DNA of 5,010 nucleotides from Anaeroplasmataceae bacterium (GCA_029050385.1 JAIDMV010000008.1:1-5010), one strand, 5' to 3'. Shown: positions 1 to 5,010, counted from the stretch's first letter. Translations and numbers: made by a program. The notes: a model not told the origin generated them from the sequence alone.

Positions 1-452
1 TTGCTATATATGTTTTATATCAAGTATCGAACAAGAAGAATTTATTAAAAGTAGATAAGGATATTTTATTTGTAGGTTGTGGAATCTTGATTATTATTTT
101 TTTCTGGATTCTATTTGATAAAATCTTGATTATAAACTATAGACCAATATTAGTCAAAATGGAAGCAGAAGCCTCCTTCCCATCTACGCATGTTATGTTA
201 ACAACCTTTATACTACTATCCAGTGGATATTGTATAACTAAAAGAGAATCCAAAAACCTTATTCATACCATATTGGGTTATGCAGGGTTTTCTTGTTTAG
301 TGTTTATATGTGTACTAGGCAGAATCTTATCATCAATGCACTGGATGACAGATTGTCTAGGTGGATTCTTAATAGGTTTCGGATTATTTAGCTTAATGGT
401 TGGGTTAGATAAGTTCTTTACAAACAAAGAACAAATCCAAGCACTTAAATAG
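1..452 (+). CDS. PAP2-family membrane phosphatase, 5' end outside window
   Basis: The reading frame is open to the left edge (first whole codon at position 3), so the N-terminus is missing; a TTG at 87 lies inside a hydrophobic stretch and is unlikely to be the true start. All three signature blocks of the type 2 phosphatidic acid phosphatase superfamily are visible: K-x6-RP (Lys at 120, Arg-Pro at 141-146), PSTH (180-191), and R-x5-H-x3-D (Arg 321, His 339, Asp 351). In block 3 the usual Ser before Arg is Gly. The blocks sit among hydrophobic segments. Family members remove phosphate from lipid phosphates or diphosphates, such as phosphatidate or undecaprenyl pyrophosphate, usually at the outer membrane face. 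The substrate here cannot be told. The protein ends in a short charged tail. It is probably cotranscribed with the acetyltransferase gene 19 nt downstream. Confidence 0.9.
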   Translation, partial: AIYVLYQVSNKKNLLKVDKDILFVGCGILIIIFFWILFDKILIINYRPILVKMEAEASFPSTHVMLTTFILLSSGYCITKRESKNLIHTILGYAGFSCLVFICVLGRILSSMHWMTDCLGGFLIGFGLFSLMVGLDKFFTNKEQIQALK

Positions 453-471
453 TTTAATTTGGAGAGATAGT

Positions 472-882
472 ATGGAAACAAAGATTATTGATTTAACAGA
501 CCTTCAAATTGAAGAGCTTGAAACGGCTTTAGACAATTATGATAGAACTCATATTACTTATAAACTAGATGGAACGATTTCTATCGGTATACTAGATAAT
601 GGAGCTTTAATAGCAGGATTGGATGCTTGTATGACTGCATTTAAGATTTTATATGTATCTACAGTTTGGGTAGATGAGAAATTTCGCTTAAAAGGATTAG
701 GCAAAATGCTAATAGAGGAAATGGAAAGAAGAGCGAAGTTATTAGGAGCAAATACCATTCGTTTAGATACCTTTGACTGGCAGGGAAAAGAGTTTTATCT
801 TGCTATGGGATATGAGATTGTTGGAAAGTATAAAAACGAAATCGATCATTATGAGGAATACTTTTTTCTTAAAAGAATATAA
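472..882 (+). CDS. GNAT-family N-acetyltransferase
   Basis: This 136-residue protein is the usual size for a single-domain GCN5-related acetyltransferase. Motif A, the acetyl-CoA pyrophosphate loop, is seen at residues 69-85 with R72-x-x-G75-x-G77 after a beta strand (STVWVDEKF) and before a helix. Motif B follows at about 106-117, with FY and the MGY turn typical of the CoA/substrate region. The family transfers an acetyl group from acetyl-CoA to an amine on a small molecule, peptide or protein. Nothing here names the acceptor. The ATG at 472 is preceded by GGAGAG (461-466) at 5 nt spacing, which supports this start. The 19-nt gap to the phosphatase gene, without a terminator, suggests cotranscription. 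A terminator follows within 6 nt of the stop codon. The family assignment is firm; the function is open. Confidence 0.9.
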   Translation: METKIIDLTDLQIEELETALDNYDRTHITYKLDGTISIGILDNGALIAGLDACMTAFKILYVSTVWVDEKFRLKGLGKMLIEEMERRAKLLGANTIRLDTFDWQGKEFYLAMGYEIVGKYKNEIDHYEEYFFLKRI

Positions 883-887
883 GAATT

Positions 888-914
888 AAAGGGCTATGTA
901 TATAGCCTTTTTTT
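888..914 (+). terminator. Intrinsic terminator after the GNAT gene
   Basis: The stem GGCTAT/ATAGCC (892-897 with 902-907) has a GTAT loop. It is extended outward by one G-T wobble and three A-T pairs, and is followed by seven T (908-914). It begins 5 nt after the acetyltransferase stop codon and separates this unit from the regulator operon. Confidence 0.9.
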
Positions 915-933
915 GTTTAGGAAGAAAAAACAC

Positions 934-962
934 TTTTCTTTTTGTTGTTTCTTTAGTATAAT
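934..962 (+). promoter_or_regulatory. Promoter of the regulator-ADH-ALDH operon
   Basis: A perfect -10 box TATAAT lies at 957-962. The best -35 at standard 17-nt spacing is a weak TTTTCT (934-939). Transcription would begin near 968-970, inside the palindrome described separately. The poor -35 element leaves the basal strength uncertain. Confidence 0.7.
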
Positions 963-967
963 ATCTA

Positions 968-984
968 TGTTCACAAAGTGAACA
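968..984 (+). promoter_or_regulatory. Palindromic operator at the operon start site
   Basis: TGTTCAC-AAA-GTGAACA is a perfect inverted repeat with 7-bp arms. It starts 6 nt after the -10 box and ends 13 nt before the preferred start codon of a MarR-like gene. MarR-family dimers bind palindromes of this size over their own promoters, and this position would block RNA polymerase. Autorepression by the adjacent regulator is therefore inferred. No second copy was noticed elsewhere in the window. Confidence 0.75.
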
Positions 985-997
985 ACGGAGGATGAAG

Positions 998-1402
998 ATG
1001 AAAGAGGAATTAATTCAAAGCTGGATTGAGCTTACAGCGATTATAAAAAACAATCGTGTTACAAAGCGTGTAAGCTACAATGAGGCAATTATTTTAAATT
1101 ATGCGTATCATGCCTATTTGAAAAATGAAGGCTTATATATGCAGGAAATCATTAAGAAAACAAAGATGTTGAAATCCTTATGCAACAGAACAATTAATCT
1201 GTTAATGGATAAGAATTTTTTAAGAAGAGAATTAGATGGCAATCAAGTTGTTGTCTATTTAAATCCTGATAAAGTAAAAGATTATTTAGAAATACATAAA
1301 GAAACCTTTATGTATTTAGAACCTGTATTTGATGTATTAGATGAAAAGGATCAACAAGACTTTATAAGAATATCACAAAAGATATCAAGGAGATTATCAT
1401 GA
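998..1402 (+). CDS. MarR-like winged-helix transcriptional regulator
   Basis: From the preferred start this is a 134-residue protein, in the normal MarR range. A winged-helix DNA-binding core is seen at about residues 28-92. It comprises a helical stretch (YNEAIILNYAYHAYL), a helix-turn-helix at about 47-71 (MQEIIKKTKMLKSLCNRTINLLMDKNF), and a wing (about 72-90) with RRELDGNQVVVYLNP. Helices before and after would form the dimer interface. An upstream in-frame ATG at 992 touches the Shine-Dalgarno GGAGG (987-991), so the ATG at 998, with 6-nt spacing, was chosen. The gene is first in an operon with an alcohol and an aldehyde dehydrogenase, and the next gene overlaps its TGA by 4 nt. It probably binds the palindrome at 968-984 and responds to an aldehyde or related compound; the ligand is inference only. 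Sequence similarity to classical MarR is moderate. Confidence 0.8.
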   Translation: MKEELIQSWIELTAIIKNNRVTKRVSYNEAIILNYAYHAYLKNEGLYMQEIIKKTKMLKSLCNRTINLLMDKNFLRRELDGNQVVVYLNPDKVKDYLEIHKETFMYLEPVFDVLDEKDQQDFIRISQKISRRLS

Positions 1403-2598
1403 ATCTATTTAAGAAAATATATTGTAGAAGCTTTCAGCTTGTGATGAAAATAGCTATTCCTTTTTTACCTTATCGAATACCTAAAATATTAAGTACATTT
1501 GAGGATATTATCCCAATATTGAAAAGTAAGAAAATTAAACACATTTGTATTATTACAGATCAGGGGATACAAAGAAATCATCTATTAGATGAATTCTATA
1601 AAATATTAGTGGATAATGAAATTGTCTATTCCGCTTATGATAAAACTATACCTAATCCAACAATTGATCAAGTGGAAGAAGCGAGAACACTTTATTTAGA
1701 GGAACATTGTCAGGCTATAGTTGCAGTGGGTGGTGGAAGTCCTATGGATTTAGCTAAGGCTATGGGAGCTAGAATTGTACGTCCTAAAAAATCTGTAAAA
1801 AAGATGAAAGGATTACTTCATGTAAGAAAGAAGCTGCCACTACTTTTTGCCGTACCAACTACAGCAGGTACCGGAAGTGAAACGACTCTTGCTGCTGTGA
1901 TTGTTGATAGCAAGACGCATCATAAATATCCAATTAATGATTTCTCATTAATTCCTAAGTATGCTGTTTTAGATTATCATATGACTTTAACGTTGCCACA
2001 ATCTATTACCTCAACAACGGGTATGGATGCCTTAACTCACGCAGTAGAAGCTTTCATTGGTAAATCTAGAACACCTCAAACAAAAAAAATGTCTATAGAA
2101 GCTGTCTGTTTAATTCATAAGCACTTATTAAATTGTTATGTTCATCCTGAAAGTGCAGAAGATAGAAAAGGTATGCTTTATGCTGCCCATTATGCAGGAA
2201 TTGCCTTTACCAAAAGCTATGTAGGATATATTCATGCCATTGCACATTCCTTGGGTGGTCAATATCATTTACCTCATGGTCTTGCAAACGCAATCTTACT
2301 TCCTATCATTTTAGAAGAATATGGACATAAGGTATATAAGCGTTTATCTGTTCTAGCAAAAAAGTGTGGTATTGCAGAAACGAAAGATTCTAAAGAGGTG
2401 GCTGCTAAAAAGTTTATTGCCTGGATTTATGAAATGAATGCAACTATGAATATTCCAAGAAAGATTCCAGGTATCATAGAAAGCGATATAGACCAAATGG
2501 CAACCTATGCAAATCAAGAGGGAAATCCTTTATATCCTGTTCCTGTTTTAATGGATAAAAAGCAATTAGTGAAATTATATTATAAGGTGAAAGAATAA
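1399..2598 (+). CDS. Iron-containing (group III) alcohol dehydrogenase
   Basis: At 399 residues it is the normal length for group III Fe-dependent alcohol dehydrogenases, which interconvert alcohols and aldehydes or ketones with NAD(P)H. The dinucleotide-binding motif GGGSPMDLAK is at 111-120 and TTAGTGSE at 154-161. The metal site is complete by comparison with FucO-type enzymes: D210 and H214 in GMDALTHAVEAF, then H279 and H293 in the HAIAHSLGG and LPHGLANA segments, with the conserved H283 between them. The first 30 or so residues form a hydrophobic, basic lead-in before the Rossmann-like domain. The ATG overlaps the regulator's TGA (ATGA) and has AAGGAG (1387-1392) at 6 nt, so translation is likely coupled. 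Its partner downstream is an aldehyde dehydrogenase, which suggests aldehyde reduction or alcohol oxidation in a shared pathway. The specific substrate is unknown. Confidence 0.95.
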   Translation: MNLFKKIYCRSFQLVMKIAIPFLPYRIPKILSTFEDIIPILKSKKIKHICIITDQGIQRNHLLDEFYKILVDNEIVYSAYDKTIPNPTIDQVEEARTLYLEEHCQAIVAVGGGSPMDLAKAMGARIVRPKKSVKKMKGLLHVRKKLPLLFAVPTTAGTGSETTLAAVIVDSKTHHKYPINDFSLIPKYAVLDYHMTLTLPQSITSTTGMDALTHAVEAFIGKSRTPQTKKMSIEAVCLIHKHLLNCYVHPESAEDRKGMLYAAHYAGIAFTKSYVGYIHAIAHSLGGQYHLPHGLANAILLPIILEEYGHKVYKRLSVLAKKCGIAETKDSKEVAAKKFIAWIYEMNATMNIPRKIPGIIESDIDQMATYANQEGNPLYPVPVLMDKKQLVKLYYKVKE

Positions 2599-3965
2599 TG
2601 CAAATAGAAGAACTAATAAAGAAACAAAAAGAGTTTTTTGAACAAGGGAAAACTTTAAGCTATAAAACAAGAAAAAATATCTTACAAGGGTTTAGAAAAG
2701 CAATTCTAAAATATGAACCAAAGCTTTATGAAGCATTATATAAAGATTTAAATAAATCCGAAACAGAAAGCTTCATGTGTGAAATTGGTTTAGTTTTAAG
2801 TGATTTAAACTATCAAATCAAACACTTAAAAAAGAATATGAAGAAACAACACAAGAAAACACCTTTAGCTCAGTTTAAAGGAAAAAGCTATATAGAACCG
2901 TCTCCTTATGGAAACACTCTAATTATAGCGCCTTGGAATTATCCTGTATTATTATCCTTAGAACCCTTAGTTGGAGCAATTGCGGCTGGAAATACGGTCA
3001 TCTTAAAACCATCAGAATATTCTGTAGAGACGAGCGCGGTTTTAAAGGATTTAATTTCTGAGGCATTCCCAGAAGAATATGCTGCAGTAGTATTGGGTGA
3101 TGCAGCAGTAGCTGCTGAACTACTTGATAATGAATTTGATTATATCTTCTTTACAGGAGGAACAAAAATTGGTCAAAAGGTAGCCTTAGCTGCCAGCAAG
3201 TATCTAACACCTATGACATTAGAATTAGGTGGGAAAAGTCCAGTTATTGTAGATCATACTGCAAAGATAGATTTAGCTGCGAAAAGAATTGTATTTGGTA
3301 AATTCTTAAATGCTGGGCAGACCTGTGTAGCTCCTGATTATATATTAGTTCATGAATCTAAAAAAGAAGAATTGATTCAAGCTTTAACAAACTGGATTAA
3401 GAAGCTTTATCCAAATAGCTTAGAAAATTCAAGCTATGTAAAAATGATCAATGAGCGTCATTTCAACAGAATTTTAAATTATATTAATACTGCTAATAAA
3501 GTAATTTATGGTGGAAATTCTTCGGTAAATACTTTAAAAATAGAACCTACTCTATTAGAATCTAATTTAGATGAATTAGTAATGCAGGAAGAAATCTTTG
3601 GTCCTGTATTACCGATTTTAACCTATAAATCAAAGGAAGACTTATTAACTACTATTCGTAAGCATCCTAATCCATTAGCACTATATATTTTTTCAACCAA
3701 AAAGAAAAACATTGACTGGATAACCGCACATATTCAATTCGGTGGCGGCTGTGTAAATGATACCATCATTCACTTAGCTACAAATGAATTGCCGTTTGGA
3801 GGTGTACGTCAATCAGGGATTGGTAGCTATCATGGAAAGAAGAGCTTTGAAACCTTCAGTCATTATAAATCTGTTTTATCTAAGGCCAATTGGATTGATT
3901 TGCCAATTCGTTATACTCCATATACAAAGAAGAAAAGAAAGTTGATTCAATTCTTTATGAAATAG
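2598..3965 (+). CDS. NAD(P)+-dependent aldehyde dehydrogenase, class 3 type
   Basis: This 455-residue protein is shorter than the roughly 490-500 residues of class 1/2 enzymes and fits the class 3 (ALDH3/fatty aldehyde) subgroup. It should oxidise aldehydes to carboxylic acids. The active site is complete: APWNYP with N114, LKPSE with K137, FTGGTKIG at 185-192 for cofactor binding, LELGGKSP with general base E209, GQTCVAP with nucleophile C243, and EEIFGP at 331-336. The NELPFGGVRQSGIG segment follows at 396-409. The C-terminus (YTPYTKKKRKLIQFFMK) is basic and hydrophobic, as is common in this subgroup. The ATG shares one base with the ADH stop codon, and AAGGTG (2584-2589) precedes it by 8 nt, so the two enzymes are translated from one mRNA. 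A strong terminator follows. Specificity cannot be read from sequence; long-chain or toxic aldehydes are possible. Confidence 0.95.
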   Translation: MQIEELIKKQKEFFEQGKTLSYKTRKNILQGFRKAILKYEPKLYEALYKDLNKSETESFMCEIGLVLSDLNYQIKHLKKNMKKQHKKTPLAQFKGKSYIEPSPYGNTLIIAPWNYPVLLSLEPLVGAIAAGNTVILKPSEYSVETSAVLKDLISEAFPEEYAAVVLGDAAVAAELLDNEFDYIFFTGGTKIGQKVALAASKYLTPMTLELGGKSPVIVDHTAKIDLAAKRIVFGKFLNAGQTCVAPDYILVHESKKEELIQALTNWIKKLYPNSLENSSYVKMINERHFNRILNYINTANKVIYGGNSSVNTLKIEPTLLESNLDELVMQEEIFGPVLPILTYKSKEDLLTTIRKHPNPLALYIFSTKKKNIDWITAHIQFGGGCVNDTIIHLATNELPFGGVRQSGIGSYHGKKSFETFSHYKSVLSKANWIDLPIRYTPYTKKKRKLIQFFMK

Positions 3966-3968
3966 TAT

Positions 3969-4000
3969 AAAAAGAAACTCTAAGCCTAGAGTTTCTTTTT
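3969..4000 (+). terminator. Intrinsic terminator of the ADH-ALDH operon
   Basis: A perfect 14-bp stem, AAAAAGAAACTCTA (3969-3982) with TAGAGTTTCTTTTT (3987-4000), closes on the four-base loop AGCC. The outer T-run serves as the U-tract. It starts 3 nt after the aldehyde dehydrogenase stop codon. Because the A and T tracts are symmetrical, it could also stop transcription on the minus strand. Confidence 0.92.
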
Positions 4001-4020
4001 AATTATAGGTTATATTTCAC

Positions 4021-4050
4021 TTTACAATTTGCAGGAAACAATGCTACAAT
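4021..4050 (+). promoter_or_regulatory. Extended -10 promoter upstream of the membrane protein gene
   Basis: The -35 box TTTACA (4021-4026, 5 of 6 matches) and the -10 box TACAAT (4045-4050, 5 of 6 matches) are 18 nt apart. TGC directly before the -10 gives the extended TGn element. The predicted start near 4057 leaves a leader of about 95 nt before the membrane protein gene. Confidence 0.65.
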
Positions 4051-4072
4051 AAATAAGGTTATTCGTCTTTGT

Positions 4073-4122
4073 TTTACAAAATTTTTACACATCTTTTACA
4101 GTAGCTTAAATTGTTTTTTGTA
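4073..4122 (+). repeat. Array of TTTACA hexamers at 11-nt spacing, likely response-regulator site
   Basis: TTTACA occurs at 4073-4078, 4084-4089 and 4095-4100, exactly 11 nt apart (5-nt gaps). Two degenerate copies continue the phase: TTAAAT at 4106 and TTTGTA at 4117. Direct repeats spaced one helical turn apart are the binding mode of OmpR-family response regulators. The hexamer fits the PhoP box TT(A/C/T)A(C/T)A of Bacillus. Its complement TGTAAA fits the WalR consensus TGTWAH-N5-TGTWAH, so the regulator cannot be told apart. A -10-like TAAAAT at 4121-4126 would place the array at about -60 to -22 of a second start near 4133. The repeats are directly visible; the function is inferred. Confidence 0.55.
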
Positions 4123-4152
4123 AAATAATAGCAAAAGTTAGGAGTTGGTTGT

Positions 4153-4782
4153 ATGACGAAAATAAAATATTTTATACCTAGCATACTAGGGTTGAATATT
4201 TCTATAATAGGGCTGATTATATACATTGTTATATCGAAAGAGGTAGTGGCCTTAACGTGTATACAAATCCTTGTTGTCCCAATAATCTTATTGCTGCTAC
4301 AAATATTGAATATGACAAAGAAAATACGCATTCCTTTAGTGTTTCACTATTTACTATTAATTCATTTGGTAATGGCTTTGGTTTTGGGAAGCGGCATGGG
4401 CTACTATGATGAATTTGCTTGCTGGGATATGATTCTTCATGGGTACTTTGGTTTTGTCTGTAGTGTATTTGTTTTTATCATCTTACTAAATTATGGCTGT
4501 GAAAAGATGAAGCCAATTTTATTCTTTGCCATCATCTTTTTTGTTACTATGGGCACTGCAGGATTATGGGAAATCTATGAATTTATTATGGATAGACTAT
4601 TAGATGGTGATGCTCAAAGAGTTCAGGAATCCATTGCTCAAGGATATACACCTGTTTATGATACTATGATGGACATGATTATAGCTATTGCTGGAATTGT
4701 CGGGTTTTATATAGCTGTTGGAATAGATAAGTTATATAAATATAAGTGTATAAAATATATTTATCAAGAAATAAAAAAATAA
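4153..4782 (+). CDS. Six-helix membrane protein, YjdF/DUF2238-like
   Basis: The 209-residue protein has about six hydrophobic segments (roughly 8-27, 31-53, 63-82, 94-114, 120-138 and 172-191). Conserved-looking polar residues cluster at the segment ends: YYDEFACWDMILHG (84-97, with D92 and H96), WEIYEF (139-144, with E140 and E143), a short loop DGDAQRVQ (151-158), and YDTMMDM (169-175, with D170 and D174). This order of D..H..G, WE..E and DT..D matches, from memory, the YjdF/DUF2238 family of uncharacterised membrane proteins, whose members are about this long. The buried acidic and histidine residues could bind a metal or form a catalytic site, but no function is known. The ATG has AGGAG (4140-4144) at 8-nt spacing. 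The gene is monocistronic, between its own promoter region and a terminator, and does not appear linked to the dehydrogenase operon. Confidence 0.8.
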   Translation: MTKIKYFIPSILGLNISIIGLIIYIVISKEVVALTCIQILVVPIILLLLQILNMTKKIRIPLVFHYLLLIHLVMALVLGSGMGYYDEFACWDMILHGYFGFVCSVFVFIILLNYGCEKMKPILFFAIIFFVTMGTAGLWEIYEFIMDRLLDGDAQRVQESIAQGYTPVYDTMMDMIIAIAGIVGFYIAVGIDKLYKYKCIKYIYQEIKK

Positions 4783-4784
4783 AG

Positions 4785-4824
4785 AAAAAAGACTAGATTT
4801 CGATTAAAATCTAGTCTTTTTTTT
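4785..4824 (+). terminator. Intrinsic terminator after the membrane protein gene
   Basis: A perfect 16-bp stem, AAAAAAGACTAGATTT (4785-4800) with its complement at 4807-4822, has a CGATTA loop and ends in eight T (4817-4824). It begins 2 nt after the stop codon. The A-run before the stem would give a U-tract on the minus strand too, so it may work in both directions. Confidence 0.93.
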
Positions 4825-4929
4825 CATAAATCCTTAAAATCATTCGCGTGCCATGTAAATTTTTGACGAGATTTGTAAAATTTTGGCTGGGACGTGAGTA
4901 AATTGGAAAAGAGATAATGCATATATAAA

Positions 4930-4952
4930 TTCATTTTTTTATAAAGAATGAA
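4930..4952 (+). repeat. AT-rich hairpin in the leader
   Basis: TTCATTTTTT (4930-4939) pairs with AAAGAATGAA (4943-4952) over 10 bp, with one G-T wobble and a 3-nt loop. It lies 8 nt before the GC-rich hairpin, so the two could stack or compete in the leader RNA. It has no following T-run and is not a terminator on the + strand. In an AT-rich sequence some such pairing is expected by chance. Confidence 0.4.
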
Positions 4953-4960
4953 GAAAAACC

Positions 4961-4982
4961 CACCTCCCAAAGAAGGGAGGTG
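4961..4982 (+). promoter_or_regulatory. Hairpin that sequesters the Shine-Dalgarno of the next gene
   Basis: CACCTCCC (4961-4968) pairs perfectly with GGGAGGTG (4975-4982) across the loop AAAGAA. The right arm is the ribosome binding site, with GGAGG (4976-4980) 8 nt before the ATG at 4989. The left arm contains CACCTCC, the same sequence as the anti-Shine-Dalgarno end of 16S rRNA. When folded, the RNA would hide the entire ribosome binding site. Only TTTTAAAT follows, so it would be a weak terminator at best. Translational control is inferred from the pairing. Confidence 0.6.
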
Positions 4983-4988
4983 TTTTAA

Positions 4989-5010
4989 ATGCTGAGAAAA
5001 AAGTGTTTAT
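4989..5010 (+). CDS. Start of an unidentified gene, cut by the right edge
   Basis: Only seven whole codons are visible (MLRKKCL, then one base). The ATG is 8 nt after an excellent Shine-Dalgarno (GGGAGGTG), which is the main reason to call a start here. The short basic N-terminus followed by what may be a hydrophobic strand is compatible with many proteins. One is the TnpB/OrfB transposon nuclease group, whose N-termini are often Lys-rich before an R-[IL]-[YF]-P motif, but the fragment is too short to identify. The SD-masking hairpin suggests that expression is kept low or is controlled. Confidence 0.5.

Larger units (their letters stand above)
4825..4988. other. Non-coding gap and leader before the right-edge gene
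   Basis: No protein gene of ordinary size was found here. The stretch holds an imperfect AT-rich fold at 4850-4887 (GCCA...TGGC outside AAATTTT...AAAATTT) and a relatively G-rich patch at 4885-4897. Weak -10 candidates are GATAAT (4913-4918) and TATAAA (4924-4929). The nearest -35-like hexamer is TTGGAA (4903-4908), only 15 nt from TATAAA, so no promoter can be assigned with confidence. The two clear hairpins at 4930-4952 and 4961-4982 are listed separately. Transcription of the right-edge gene must start somewhere in this gap if the strong terminator at 4785-4824 works fully. Confidence 0.5.

Noticed and set aside
87..89. TTG at 87 as the start of the phosphatase gene
   Set aside because: The frame is open upstream to the window edge, and the codon falls within a hydrophobic segment. 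No ribosome binding site precedes it at proper spacing.
278..481. Minus-strand reading frame of 67 codons
   Set aside because: It lies opposite the phosphatase gene, which has all its catalytic motifs. It has no convincing ribosome binding site, and no recognisable domain was found.
558..758. Minus-strand reading frame of 66 codons
   Set aside because: It is fully antisense to the core of the GNAT gene and has no recognisable domain, so it is a shadow of that gene.
992..997. ATG at 992 as the start of the MarR-like gene
   Set aside because: It directly abuts the Shine-Dalgarno GGAGG (987-991) with no spacer. The in-frame ATG at 998 has the normal 6-nt spacing.
4074..4331. Minus-strand reading frame of 85 codons overlapping the membrane protein start
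   Set aside because: Most of it is antisense to the hydrophobic N-terminus of the membrane protein, which by itself creates hydrophobic antisense frames. It also runs across the promoter and repeat array.
4850..4887. Possible transposon left end or structured RNA at the GCCA...TGGC fold
   Set aside because: The pairing is short, bulged and almost all A-T, as expected by chance at this base composition. No terminal repeats or transposase motif are visible within the window.
4961..4986. GC hairpin plus TTTT as a + strand intrinsic terminator
   Set aside because: The T-run is only four bases and is followed directly by AAATG. The right arm is a well-spaced Shine-Dalgarno, and a much stronger terminator already ends the upstream gene at 4785-4824.

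Overview
The window is AT-rich, with TTA/AGA/AAA-heavy codon use, strong GGAGG-type ribosome binding sites, short intergenic gaps and intrinsic terminators with long T-runs. This points to a low-GC Firmicute, possibly of the Erysipelotrichia or Clostridia type. That placement is an inference; no rRNA or other taxonomic marker is present. TGG encodes Trp and TGA acts as a stop, so the standard bacterial code applies. All supported genes are on the + strand.

Region 1 (1-914): the 3' part of a PAP2-family membrane phosphatase gene, cut by the left window edge, is followed 19 nt later by a small GNAT acetyltransferase gene. A hairpin terminator closes this unit.

Region 2 (915-4000): this is a self-contained operon. 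A consensus -10 box is followed by a perfect palindrome (TGTTCAC-AAA-GTGAACA) at the expected transcription start. Then come a MarR-like regulator, an iron-containing alcohol dehydrogenase that overlaps the regulator by 4 nt (ATGA), and a class-3-type aldehyde dehydrogenase that overlaps the ADH by 1 nt (TAATG). A 14-bp-stem terminator ends the operon. The simplest reading is a locally autoregulated aldehyde/alcohol handling module, in which one enzyme reduces an aldehyde and the other oxidises it. Inducer and substrates cannot be read from the sequence.

Region 3 (4001-4824): a single gene encodes a six-helix membrane protein resembling the YjdF/DUF2238 family. Its upstream region holds an extended -10 promoter and an array of TTTACA hexamers spaced exactly 11 nt apart, as expected for an OmpR-family response regulator. 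A 16-bp-stem terminator follows.

Region 4 (4825-5010): this is a leader of about 165 nt for a gene starting at 4989 and cut by the right edge. The leader contains an AT hairpin, then a GC-rich hairpin whose right arm is the Shine-Dalgarno sequence and whose left arm copies the anti-Shine-Dalgarno CACCTCC. A 15-codon reading frame encoding Pro-Pro-Pro crosses the same hairpin. This is the most unusual part of the window. Nothing else in the window suggests a novel multi-gene system.
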